From NCBI GenBank assembly GCA_027450125.1, contig DAIDKG010000305.1:1-14607 (forward strand): DNA of 14,607 nucleotides, read 5' to 3'. This stretch comes from Bordetella sp. (GTDB lineage: Bacteria > Pseudomonadota > Gammaproteobacteria > Burkholderiales > Burkholderiaceae_B). Position 1 is the first letter of the stretch; each line of letters begins with the position of its first letter. The notes under the pieces were generated by a model that was not told the DNA's origin, made no database searches, and was given only the letters and a program-made list of their open reading frames with translations. The position numbers and the translations under genes are program-made. Shown one piece after another: positions 1 to 8,100 of this stretch.

Positions 1-474
1 CTCTACGAACCAGCCGCCCAGCGTCGGCCCGACGATGGGGCCTGCCTGCCCTGCGATCGAGGTGAACGCCAGCGCGGCCACATATTGTTCGCCCGGCACA
101 TTGCGCAACAGGGACAGCCGGCCGATGGGCAGCAGCATCGATCCGCCCACGCCCTGCAGCACGCGGGCGGCGGTCAACTGGCCCAGCGTGTGCGCGCCGG
201 CGCAGCACGCCGAACCGACCACGAAGACCAGGATCGCGGCGAAAAAAACCCGCCGTGTGCCGAATTTATCGGCCAACCAGCCCGACACGGGCGTAAGAAT
301 GGCCATGGTCAACGCATAGGCGACCACCACCGGCTGCATGGCCAGCGGCTTCTCGTTCAGGTTATGGGCAATGGCCGGCAAGGCCGTGTTGATGATCGTC
401 GTATCCAGCGTCTGCATGAAGAAGCCGGCGGCGACGAGCCATAAAAATGCGGTCTGGGATTGCTTTGAGGACAT
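1..474 (-). CDS. DHA2-type MFS multidrug transporter, MdtD-like (5' part, cut by window edge)
   Basis: Inner-membrane drug:H+ antiporter of the 14-TM DHA2 group; only the first 158 residues lie in the window and the frame runs open through base 1. Visible signatures are a first membrane helix ending in FMQTLDTTIINTALP (about residues 18-33, the DHA2 motif D1), the loop motif GWLADKFGTRR (65-75, MFS motif A), ARVLQGVGGSMLLPIGR (103-119, motif B, with R104) and GPIVGPTLGG (145-154, motif C). The protein resembles E. coli MdtD from the first residues onward, which supports the ATG at 474. No convincing Shine-Dalgarno precedes it. It starts 125 bp downstream of the aldolase-family gene on the same strand and may be read partly from that operon. 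The efflux substrate cannot be told from sequence. Confidence 0.85.
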   Translation of the reverse strand, partial: MSSKQSQTAFLWLVAAGFFMQTLDTTIINTALPAIAHNLNEKPLAMQPVVVAYALTMAILTPVSGWLADKFGTRRVFFAAILVFVVGSACCAGAHTLGQLTAARVLQGVGGSMLLPIGRLSLLRNVPGEQYVAALAFTSIAGQAGPIVGPTLGGWFVE

Positions 475-543
475 CTCGGGGTTCGGCGCATGGCGCCGGC
501 CGGGCAGCAGGCGCCGCACGGCCGGAAAATCGATAACACCTTA

Positions 544-549
544 ATCATA
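544..549 (-). promoter_or_regulatory. Candidate -10 box (TATGAT) upstream of the MdtD-like gene
   Basis: TATGAT on the minus strand matches five of six bases of the sigma70 -10 consensus and lies about 70 bp before the MdtD-like start. No good -35 hexamer is found 16-18 bp further upstream, so this is a weak call. It would give the efflux gene its own transcription start separate from the upstream operon. Confidence 0.25.
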
Positions 550-560
550 GAGCCGAACCG

Positions 561-589
561 TCCGGCCTGCCGCGTTCGCCCGGGCCGGA
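561..589 (-). terminator. GC-rich inverted repeat after the aldolase-family gene, possible weak terminator
   Basis: TCCGGCC (561-567) and GGCCGGA (583-589) form a perfect 7-bp stem with a 15-nt loop, 11 nt past the stop of the class II aldolase gene. On the minus strand the stem is followed by CGGTTCGGCTCT, which has only scattered T residues. Intrinsic termination would therefore be inefficient, and a partial terminator or a chance GC-rich repeat are both possible. Confidence 0.3.
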
Positions 590-599
590 TCCCGCCGCT

Positions 600-1355
600 T
601 CAATCGCGCAGGGCCTGAACCTGCCGCTTCCACAAAGTCCAGGGGCGTTCCATCACACTCAGGCTGGTCTCGTTGTAGGCCTTGCCCTCTTGGTCGTCCA
701 GGTAGGTGACTTCGCCGCCCAGGGCGATGGCCTTTTGCTGCATGCCCGCGTTCAGTTCGGTGTAGATCGCGCGATAAACCGACATCGGCAGGGACGGCCC
801 CGTCGCCACGAAACCGTGCCCGCGCATCAGCGCCACGTCCGAGTCGCCCAGGACCTCGGCCAGCGCCTTGCCCTGCTCGCTGTTGCGCACCAGCATGTCG
901 GTGCAGCCGAAGCAGCGGCGGATGTCGAACACCGGCGCGCCGGTCGAGAGAAAGCCCGCCATGTGATAGACGGGACGCAGCCTGACCGACGAGGCGGCAA
1001 ACGGGATGACCGACGGCGAATGGCTGTGCACCACGGACTGCACATCGGGACGCATGCGGTAGATCTCGGCGTGGATCCAGGTTTCCAGGTAGCGCTTGCG
1101 CGCGTCGCCGTCCACCGGCTGGCAGTCGAAGTCGAGCGTGAGGATGTCCTCGGGCTGGACCAGCTCGGGCGCCATCGATTGCGAGATCAGGAAGCGGCCC
1201 GGGCTGCGCGGATCGCGCACGCTGACGTGGCCGAACCCGTCGAGCACGCCGTGATGGGCCAGGATATGGTTGGCCGAAGCCAGATCGGCAAGCAGTTGCG
1301 ACAGATCGCCCGCGTCGTGCGTGGTTGCCGCGGGGGTATAGGGCTTCTGGGTCAT
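600..1355 (-). CDS. Class II aldolase/adducin-family protein, possible aromatic acid decarboxylase
   Basis: 251-residue zinc-dependent enzyme of the class II aldolase (AraD/FucA) family, cytoplasmic. FGHVSVR (41-47) is the family phosphate/carboxylate-binding segment. ETWIHAEIYRMRPDV (91-105) contains the expected catalytic Glu91. VHSHS (109-113) supplies zinc ligands His110 and His112, and MRGHG (177-181) supplies the third, His180, so the active site is intact. Family members cleave sugar phosphates by retro-aldol reaction or decarboxylate dihydroxybenzoates; the 3,4-dihydroxyphthalate decarboxylase PhtC of actinobacteria belongs here. The operon, with an aromatic-acid-type permease and a dihydroxyphthalate-decarboxylase homologue, makes a decarboxylase or aromatic hydroxy-acid lyase more likely than a sugar aldolase. 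The start at 1355 has GAGGAG 11 nt upstream (1367-1372), a rather long spacing. It begins 30 bp after the preceding gene. The substrate is not determined. Confidence 0.85.
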   Translation of the reverse strand: MTQKPYTPAATTHDAGDLSQLLADLASANHILAHHGVLDGFGHVSVRDPRSPGRFLISQSMAPELVQPEDILTLDFDCQPVDGDARKRYLETWIHAEIYRMRPDVQSVVHSHSPSVIPFAASSVRLRPVYHMAGFLSTGAPVFDIRRCFGCTDMLVRNSEQGKALAEVLGDSDVALMRGHGFVATGPSLPMSVYRAIYTELNAGMQQKAIALGGEVTYLDDQEGKAYNETSLSVMERPWTLWKRQVQALRD

Positions 1356-1385
1356 TCTTCGTTCATCTCCTCTGTACGGAAAAAG

Positions 1386-2372
1386 TCAGACGCGCACCGT
1401 GGCGGCCACCTCGGGCGGAAACAGGTCTTCGGGCGCGAGTCTGCGGTGGCATACGCCCTGTTCGTGGGCAAAGCGCAGGAAGGAATCGAGCGTCACCTGA
1501 TTGGCCTGCACGCCGTAAGGCCACGGATCTCCGCCGAAAAGCCGGCTTGCGTCTTCGGCGCGCACGCTCATCCACGGCAGGGGAAAGTGCGAACAGGTGA
1601 TGTCGCGCAGGCGGGCCAGGCTGTTTTCCTTGGCCTGCGTGAAGGCGCTGAGCAGGTTGCCGGCAATCCATCGGTCGGCCTCGAACACCTCGCGGCGCAT
1701 CACGATCAGATGCATGATCGGGAAGATCCCGGTAGCGGCGAAATACGCGCGCTCGGCCGATTCGAAATCGGCGTGCAGGCGCACGATCTGCGCGACCTGT
1801 TCGGCCGGCGGTTCGGGTGCACGCGCGCTCAGGATGGCGTCGATCTCGCCTGCCAGCAGCATTTGCGTGAGCGATCTGTCGGCCACATGCCGGTAGCGCA
1901 CGCCCTGAGGCAACCGCACCTGCACCTTTTCCTTGCGGCCGGCCTGGTTGACTCCGCCCTGCACCCACTCCACGTCTGCCAGCGGCACGCCCTGATCGTG
2001 CGCGAGCCAGCCGCGCGAATAGACGGAAGCCGTCTGCGCCCATTCCGGTATGCCGATGCGCTTGCCGCGCAACTGCGCGGTGGTCTGGACGCCGCCTTGC
2101 CGCACGTACAACGACGAAATGCGGAACACGCGCGAAGGAAACACCGGCAGGCCGATCAGGCGGTCATCACCTTGCGATCGCAGCGAAGCGTACTTGCCCA
2201 GCGACATTTCGGATAAATCCCACTCCTGGTAATGAGTGGTCCGGTAGAAAATTTCCTCGACCGGAAGTACCGAAGGCACCAGCGAGATGCCCTCGGCCCG
2301 TACGCGCCCATCCAGGAGGTCGCGCACATGGTCGTAGTCGTTGACGGCGAGAGAGAGTCTGAGCTTGGTCAT
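1386..2372 (-). CDS. 4,5-dihydroxyphthalate decarboxylase-family protein (Pht5-like)
   Basis: 328-residue protein of the 4,5-dihydroxyphthalate decarboxylase family, which has a periplasmic-binding-protein type II fold. Family hallmarks are the N-terminal strand MTKLRLSLAVNDYDHVRDLL (1-20), DLSEMSLGKY (52-61), GLPVFPSRVFR (74-84), the GIFPIMH segment (215-221), DPWPYG (282-287) and a C-terminal EQGVCHRRLAPEDLF stretch (304-318). No signal peptide is present, so it is likely a cytoplasmic enzyme and not a solute receptor. In phthalate degraders the family converts 4,5-dihydroxyphthalate to protocatechuate; homologues without phthalate genes are common, so the actual substrate is open. The frame extends upstream of 2372, but that extra sequence overlaps the MFS gene and lacks family similarity, so I start at MTKLRL. 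It follows the permease gene by 23 bp. No strong Shine-Dalgarno is visible, which suggests translation coupled to the upstream gene. Confidence 0.85.
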   Translation of the reverse strand: MTKLRLSLAVNDYDHVRDLLDGRVRAEGISLVPSVLPVEEIFYRTTHYQEWDLSEMSLGKYASLRSQGDDRLIGLPVFPSRVFRISSLYVRQGGVQTTAQLRGKRIGIPEWAQTASVYSRGWLAHDQGVPLADVEWVQGGVNQAGRKEKVQVRLPQGVRYRHVADRSLTQMLLAGEIDAILSARAPEPPAEQVAQIVRLHADFESAERAYFAATGIFPIMHLIVMRREVFEADRWIAGNLLSAFTQAKENSLARLRDITCSHFPLPWMSVRAEDASRLFGGDPWPYGVQANQVTLDSFLRFAHEQGVCHRRLAPEDLFPPEVAATVRV

Positions 2373-2395
2373 GCGTGTCGATTTGAATGAGCGGA

Positions 2396-3757
2396 TCAGT
2401 GCCCGAAGGCGGGCCCCTTGGGCATGCCTTGGGGGGTGGACACGAAAAAGGCCAGCACGGCGGCGACCACCAGCGCGGCGCCCAGGACGACGAACATCAT
2501 GCCGGGACCGCCCGTCTTCTGCTGCAGGATGCCGGAGATCGCCGGACCGCACATGGCGCCGACCCGGCCCACGCCCAGGAACACACCCACGCCCGTGCCC
2601 CGGATCTCGGTGGGATAACTCACTGCGACCAGGTTGTTCAGGACCGTCTGGGTGCCGATCACGAACATGCCGGCCACCGCAACGATCCAGAAGATAGAAG
2701 CGTGGCCGCCTTGGGCCAGCACGGCAATGGCCGCGGCGCCCAGCAGCCAGGCTACCGACATGGACAGACGACGGCTGCCGATGCGGTCGGCGGCGAAACC
2801 CGTGAGCAGGCTGCCGAATGCCGAGGCGAACACCAGCAAGGACCCGAAGGCGAAACTGCTCGTCAGGTTCTCGCCGCGCGCGATCAGGATAGTGGGCAGC
2901 CAGCCCGACAAGCCGTATGACGAGAACAGGGAGAGCGCTCCCATGCCCCAGAAGCAGAGCGTCTTGTTGCGGAATCGGGGCGAGAGCAGCGCGCCCAGGG
3001 AACCGGCCCGGGAGGCTGGCTCGGGCGCGACCAGCGCCGCCTGCCTGAACTCCTCGGCACGCGCCGGCCAGAAGCGGGCCAGTTGCGCGCGCACTTCATC
3101 CCAGCGGCCTCGGCTGCCCAGAAAGCTGATGGACTCAGGCAATGCGAACTGCAACGCCAGGCCCAGCGCGATGGCCAGGCCACCGAACAGATACAGACTG
3201 TGCCAGCCGTAACGCGGGGTCAGCCAAGCGGCGATGAAGCCGGAGCAGGTCGCTCCGCCGATCCAGCCCAGCGAGAAGAACCCGATCGTGAAGACGTTGG
3301 ACACCTTCCTGGGCGCGATCTCGTTGATGTAGGTGATCGCGATCGGCATCAGCAGGCCGAGCGCGACGCCCATCACAAAGCGCAAACCGATGAAGGTGGA
3401 CAGGTCATTGGCGAAAAGGCCGATGGCCAGGCTCATCAGGCCCGCCCCCCAGACGCCCGCGACCAGCACACTGCGCCGGCCCATGCGATCGCCGAACAGG
3501 CCGGAGACGACCGATCCCAGCGCGAAACCGGCCAGACCGCAGGAGAGCAGCACGCCGACCTGGCTGGGCGAAAGGTGCCAGAGCGGCGCGACGTCATGGA
3601 CGATATAGGCCGCGTTATAGAGGTCGTAGCCATCGAACCAGAGGATCAGCGCCAGCAGGATGGCAAGCGATATGTGAAATGGGCTGAGCGGTGCGGCCTG
3701 CATGGTTTCAAGCAGGTCGATATGCGCTTGCCTCGGCGATGCCGTGTCTTGGGCCAT
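2396..3757 (-). CDS. MFS transporter, aromatic acid:H+ symporter (AAHS)-like
   Basis: 453-residue 12-helix inner-membrane permease resembling PcaK, BenK and MhpT. The first helix carries FDGYD (41-45), with Asp42 and Asp45 at the positions of the DGxD motif needed for aromatic acid uptake by PcaK. The loop between helices 2 and 3 reads GDRMGRR (89-95), the MFS signature, with a second copy DRIGSRR in the C-terminal half. RFVMGVALGLLMP (126-138) is the helix-4 motif. The substrate is presumably an aromatic or related carboxylate, in keeping with the two decarboxylase-type enzymes that follow. It is the first gene of a minus-strand operon and is divergent from the HTH/citrate-synthase-like regulator. 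GGAGA lies about 6 nt before the ATG at 3757, supporting this start. Assignment to MFS is firm; the exact substrate is inference. Confidence 0.88.
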   Translation of the reverse strand: MAQDTASPRQAHIDLLETMQAAPLSPFHISLAILLALILWFDGYDLYNAAYIVHDVAPLWHLSPSQVGVLLSCGLAGFALGSVVSGLFGDRMGRRSVLVAGVWGAGLMSLAIGLFANDLSTFIGLRFVMGVALGLLMPIAITYINEIAPRKVSNVFTIGFFSLGWIGGATCSGFIAAWLTPRYGWHSLYLFGGLAIALGLALQFALPESISFLGSRGRWDEVRAQLARFWPARAEEFRQAALVAPEPASRAGSLGALLSPRFRNKTLCFWGMGALSLFSSYGLSGWLPTILIARGENLTSSFAFGSLLVFASAFGSLLTGFAADRIGSRRLSMSVAWLLGAAAIAVLAQGGHASIFWIVAVAGMFVIGTQTVLNNLVAVSYPTEIRGTGVGVFLGVGRVGAMCGPAISGILQQKTGGPGMMFVVLGAALVVAAVLAFFVSTPQGMPKGPAFGH

Positions 3758-3812
3758 GCGGTGTCTCCGGATTTATTGCCGCGGCGCGCGGCGTTTTGTT
3801 GAACCGGAGCCC

Positions 3813-3841
3813 ACTTTAATTATCGATTTTTTATTTATCAA
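3813..3841 (-). promoter_or_regulatory. Candidate promoter of the MFS-decarboxylase operon
   Basis: On the minus strand TTGATA (3841-3836) and TAAAGT (3818-3813) are spaced by 17 bp and resemble a sigma70 promoter (five and four of six consensus bases). Transcription would begin near 3806, giving a leader of about 50 nt before the permease ATG. The -35 hexamer overlaps the TCAATATTGA palindrome, so a regulator bound there would control RNA polymerase access. Confidence 0.4.
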
Positions 3842-3863
3842 TATTGAATTTTAAAATCAATAT
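3837..3863. promoter_or_regulatory. Repeated TCAATAT half-sites, candidate operator
   Basis: TCAATATTGA (3838-3847) is a perfect 10-bp palindrome. A further copy of ATCAATAT occurs at 3856-3863, in direct repeat with 3837-3844 (19 bp start to start), and segment 3841-3863 forms an imperfect dyad around TTTTAAAA. This cluster sits in a very AT-rich patch of an otherwise GC-rich window, between two divergent genes. It is the natural candidate binding site for the HTH protein encoded just to the right. Low base complexity could also create such repeats by chance. Confidence 0.45.
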
Positions 3864-3907
3864 ATTATTGCCATGCATCCATGAAACAGCCGCAGGAACC
3901 ACAACCC

Positions 3908-5167
3908 ATGAACGATCTGTTGACGCGGGAAGAAGCGCTCGACATCCTGAGCATCAAGCCGGCGACGCTGTATGCCTACGTCAGCCGCGGCCTGATACGC
4001 GCCACGCCGCACGAGGACGGACGCAAACGCCTGTATCTGCGCCGCGACATCGAGCAATTGAGCACGCGCAAGCGCGGCCGCGCTCCCATGGGCTCGGTGG
4101 CCGAATCCACCATGCGCCTGGGCGAACCGGTGCTGCATTCGGCCATCACGCAGATCACGCCGCACGGCCCGCGCTACCGCAATCGGCTGGCGACCGACCT
4201 GGCCACGGCGGGCGCGTCGTTCGAATCCGTGGCGTATCTGCTGATGACGGGAATCTGGCAGGACAGCCTTGCCATCTGGGCTCCTGCCGATACGCCAGCC
4301 GACGTGCTGCGCTTTCTGTCGACCTACGAAGGCAAGATTGCAAGCGGCGACATCGCCAACCTGATCGGCATGCTGCCGGCCGCGCTGGCCATGCAGGGCC
4401 GCGGCACGCGCGAGATCGCCGACGGCAGCGCGGTGCAGGTCGCGCGCCTGATGCTACAGAGCATGGCCGGCTGCATCGGCTTTCTTGGCCCCAAGCGCGC
4501 TTTCGTCAAGCGCGACGCCGACGAAAGCATCGCCGGCCAGATCCTGCGCGCCGCGGGCGCAGCCGTCACGCCCGAGACGCTGCGCACGGTCAATATGGCG
4601 CTCATCGTCCTGGCGGACAACGAACTGGCGCCCGCGACCTTTTCCGCCCGCGTGGCCGCCTCGACCAATGCCGACCTGTTCAATTGCGTAGCCAGCGCCA
4701 TCGGCTCGCATGTCGGTTTTTCGACCGGCACGGGAACGGAAAAAATCGAAACCCTGCTTTTATGCGCACCGATGTCGGCGCTGAACACCCGGCTCGATCG
4801 CGTGCGCGAATACGGCGCCAGCCTGTTCGGCTTCAATCATCCGCTCTACCCGGGCGCAGACCCGCGCGCCGACCTGATGCTGCAGGTCGCCGGAGAAGTC
4901 GCCAAGGGCGCGCACGCCACGCCTGCAGTCCGCAAAAATACCCGGCTCACGCTGGAGTTCCTCGACCGGGCCCGGCGCGAACTGAACGCCCAGCCCGGCA
5001 TCGCGCTGGGCCTGGTCACGCTGGCCCGTGCGCTGAGACTGCCCGACGGTTCGGCCACGGCCATCTGGATCGTGGGACGCACCGCGGGCTGGGTGGCGCA
5101 TGTCATGGAGCAGCGCACGCAGGCGTTCCTGCTGCGCCCGCGCGCCAAGTACGAGGCTCCGCAATAG
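3908..5167 (+). CDS. HTH regulator fused to a citrate-synthase-fold domain lacking catalytic residues
   Basis: 419-residue protein with two parts. Residues 4-52 form a MerR/excisionase-like helix-turn-helix (LTREEALDILSIKPATLYAY, then a GRKRLYLRRDIEQL wing). Residues about 70-415 match the citrate/2-methylcitrate synthase family, seen in ARVAASTNADLF (248-259), GFNHPLYPGADPRADL (308-323), RTAGWVAHVMEQ (391-402) and the tail LRPRAKYE. By recalled family alignment the catalytic positions are changed: the His of the DHE motif is Asn238 (ADNEL), the His of the GPxHG motif is Thr273 (GFSTG), and the Asp of the PNVDF motif is Ala366 (PGIAL). The carboxylate-binding arginine region near 391 is kept. 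It is thus probably a ligand-responsive transcription regulator and not an enzyme. The start at 3908 has AGGAA 9 nt upstream; the in-frame ATG at 3881 has no ribosome site and adds nine non-family residues. It is convergent with putA, 16 bp apart. Confidence 0.85.
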   Translation: MNDLLTREEALDILSIKPATLYAYVSRGLIRATPHEDGRKRLYLRRDIEQLSTRKRGRAPMGSVAESTMRLGEPVLHSAITQITPHGPRYRNRLATDLATAGASFESVAYLLMTGIWQDSLAIWAPADTPADVLRFLSTYEGKIASGDIANLIGMLPAALAMQGRGTREIADGSAVQVARLMLQSMAGCIGFLGPKRAFVKRDADESIAGQILRAAGAAVTPETLRTVNMALIVLADNELAPATFSARVAASTNADLFNCVASAIGSHVGFSTGTGTEKIETLLLCAPMSALNTRLDRVREYGASLFGFNHPLYPGADPRADLMLQVAGEVAKGAHATPAVRKNTRLTLEFLDRARRELNAQPGIALGLVTLARALRLPDGSATAIWIVGRTAGWVAHVMEQRTQAFLLRPRAKYEAPQ

Positions 5168-5183
5168 TCTCGCCGGCCCGAGC

Positions 5184-8100
5184 CTACCCGATGGTCATCA
5201 GGCTGGCATTGCCGCCCGCCGCCGCCGTATTGATGCTCAGCGATTTCTCGACGTAGAGCCGCTCGGTGGCATACCCTGCCCCACCCGCCACGGCGTCCGA
5301 ACTCAGCCCCTGTACCGAAACGATGGCGCCTGGACGCGCCGCCATGCGGCGGTTCCAGACGCGCAGCGCATCGCTGTCGCCTTCGAACAGCACGGCTTCG
5401 AATTCGGCACCGTCGACATCGCCATCGGCCAGCAGCGTGACGCAAGCGCCCTTGGCCTGCTTGCCCAGCGCCTTGTGCCAGGCTCGGGCTTCGGGCGTGT
5501 CGAGCAGCAGCAAGGCGTTGCCGGTGGACAGCGCCGCTTGCCACTGCGCCTGCGCGCCGGCCTGCGTGGCCGCGATGCCCAGCACCCGGCCGCGCGGCTT
5601 CAGGCGATAGGTGTTGAGTTCGCCGGTCGGCCCGGCCAATACAAGGCCGCTTTCGCTGCGCGCCGCGCTCTCCAGGCCGGCGGCGACCGCTTCGGGGCGC
5701 GTCGCCAGCAGACGGTAAATGTAGAGTGGCCCGCCGGCCTTGGGACCGGTTCCCGACAGCCCTTCACCGCCGAAGGGTTGAACGCCCACCACTGCGCCGA
5801 CGACGTTGCGGTTGACGTAGAGGTTGCCCGCATGCACGCGTTCGGTGACGTGATGCACGGTTTCGTCGATGCGGGTGTGCACGCCGAAAGTCAGGCCGTA
5901 GCCGGTTGCGTTGATCTGGTCTAGCAGCGCGTCCAGGCCGTCGCGCCGGTAGTGCAGCACGTGCAGGACGGGGCCGAAGACTTCGCGCTGCAGCTCTTCC
6001 AGGCTGTCTATCTCGATGAGCGTGGGCGGCACGAAGGTGCCGTGGCGGCAGCGCTCGTCCAGCTCGATCTGCGAGACGGTGCGGCCCGCCGCCCGCATGG
6101 CGTCGATGTGCTGGCGAATGACATGGCCGGCCTGCGCGTCGATGACCGGGCCGACGTCGGTGCTGAGCAGGTCGGGGTTGCTCACGCGCAGTTCGCGCAT
6201 GGCGCCCTTGAGCATGGCCATGACATGATCGGCGCAGTCCTCCTGCAGGCACAGCACGCGCAGGGCCGAGCAGCGCTGGCCCGCCGAGTCGTACGCCGAG
6301 TTGAGCACGTCGATCACGACCTGCTCGGCCAGTGCCGACGAGTCGACGATCATGGCGTTCTGGCCGCCGGTTTCGGCGATCAACGGAATGACGTGGCCGT
6401 CGGAATCGAGGCGGTCGGCCAGCGTGCGCGCAATCAGGCGCGCCACCTCGGTCGAGCCGGTGAACATCACGCCATGCACGGCTTCGCTGGCCACCAGCGC
6501 GGCGCCCACGGTTTCGCCGCGCCCGGGCAGCAATTGCACCGCGCCGGCCGGCACGCCGGCCTCGCGCAGGATGGCGACCATCTGCGCCGCGATGAGGGGA
6601 GTCTGCTCGGCCGGCTTGGCGATGACCGCATTGCCTGCGGCCAGCGCCGCCGCCACCTGCCCTGTGAAGATGGCCAGAGGAAAGTTCCAGGGGCTGATGC
6701 ACAGCACCGTACCCAGCGGGCGGTGCGTGTCGTTGCTGAATTCGCGCTGCACCTGGGCCGCGTAGTAGCGCAGGAAGTCGACGGCTTCGCGCACCTCTGC
6801 GATGGCATTGGGCAGCGATTTGCCTGCCTCGCGCACGATCAGGCCCAGCAGGCCCTGCATGCGTTCCTCCAGCATCTGGGCCGCCCGCAGCAGGCAGCCG
6901 GCGCGTTCGGCGACGGGCGTGGCATGCCAGATCGGCGCCGTCTTGCTCGCGGCCCGCAGGGCGACGTCGGCCTCTTCAGGCGTGGCCTCGATGACCTGCC
7001 CCACCCGGTCGCGGTGATCGGCGGGGTTGCGCACGTCGGCCGCGCGCGACTCGTCCCAGGCCTGCGCTTCGTCCAGCATGGGCGAGGCGCGCCATTCGCT
7101 GGCGGCGCTGGCCTGCAGGGCGGCGGCGAGCGAACCGAGGCGATGTTCGTTGCTCAGGTCCAGGCCGGCCGAGTTCACGCGCGCGCCGGTGTCGGCCGGA
7201 CCGTAGAGCTCGCGCGGCAACGGGATTTTCTCGTGCGGTGCGCCCAGGGGAACGATGCGCGAAGCCGCCTCGACCGGGTCTGCCACCAGCTGCTCCACCG
7301 GGATCGAGTCGTCGCCGATCAGGTTGACGAAGGACGTGTTGGCACCGTTTTCCAGCAGGCGGCGTACCAGGTAGGCAAGCAGGGTTTCGTGCGTGCCGAC
7401 CGGCGCATAGATGCGGCAGGGTCGGTTGAGCTTGCCTTGCGCGACCGGACCGACGACTTCTTCGTAGAGGGACTCGCCCATGCCGTGCAGGCATTGGAAT
7501 TCGTACTGGCCGGCGTAGTAGTTCTGTCCGGCAAGGTGATAGATGGCCGACAGCGTGTAGGCATTGTGCGTGGCGAATTGCGGATAGATCGCATCCGGCG
7601 CGCCCAGCAGCTTGCGCGCGCAGGCCAGGTAGGCCACGTCGGTGTAGACCTTGCGCGTATAGACCGGATAGCCTTCCAGGCCGTCGACCTGGGCGCGCTT
7701 GACCTCGCTGTCCCAGTAGGCGCCCTTGACCAGCCGCACCATCAGGCGGTGATGGCTGCGGCGCGCCAGGTCGACGACATAGTCGATGACGAAAGGCGCG
7801 CGCTTCTGGTAGGCCTGGATGACGAAACCGATGCCGTTCCAGCCGTCCAGCTGCGGCGCATGGCACAAGGCCTCGAGCAAATCGAGCGAGAGTTCCAGGC
7901 GATCGGCTTCCTCGGCGTCGATATTCAGGCCGATGTCGTAGCTGCGCGCCAGGACGGCCAGCGCCAGCATGCGCGGCAGCAGTTGCTGCATCACCCGCTC
8001 GCGTTGCGCGCGCGAATAACGCGGGTGCAGCGCCGAAAGCTTGATCGAGATGCCCGGGCCTTCGTAGATGCCGCGGCCGGCGGCCGACTTGCCGATGGCA

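Noticed and set aside
1352..1366. Four-codon minicistron (ATG AAC GAA GAA TGA) overlapping the start of the aldolase-family gene
   Set aside because: The GAGGAG ribosome site abuts its ATG with no spacing, so it would not initiate there; it most likely arises by chance between the ribosome site and the true start.
690..2216. 508-codon open frame on the plus strand opposite the decarboxylase and aldolase genes
   Set aside because: Same reasoning: composition is a codon-shadow of the two minus-strand genes and it spans their intergenic gap without a ribosome site or recognisable domain.
1386..2372. Reading the Pht5-like protein as an ABC solute-binding protein
   Set aside because: The fold is shared, but there is no signal peptide, no ABC permease next to it, and the conserved segments match the decarboxylase family.
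3881..3907. Earlier in-frame ATG for the HTH/citrate-synthase-like protein
   Set aside because: No Shine-Dalgarno precedes it, the added residues (MKQPQEPQP) are not family-like, and AGGAA is well placed for the ATG at 3908.
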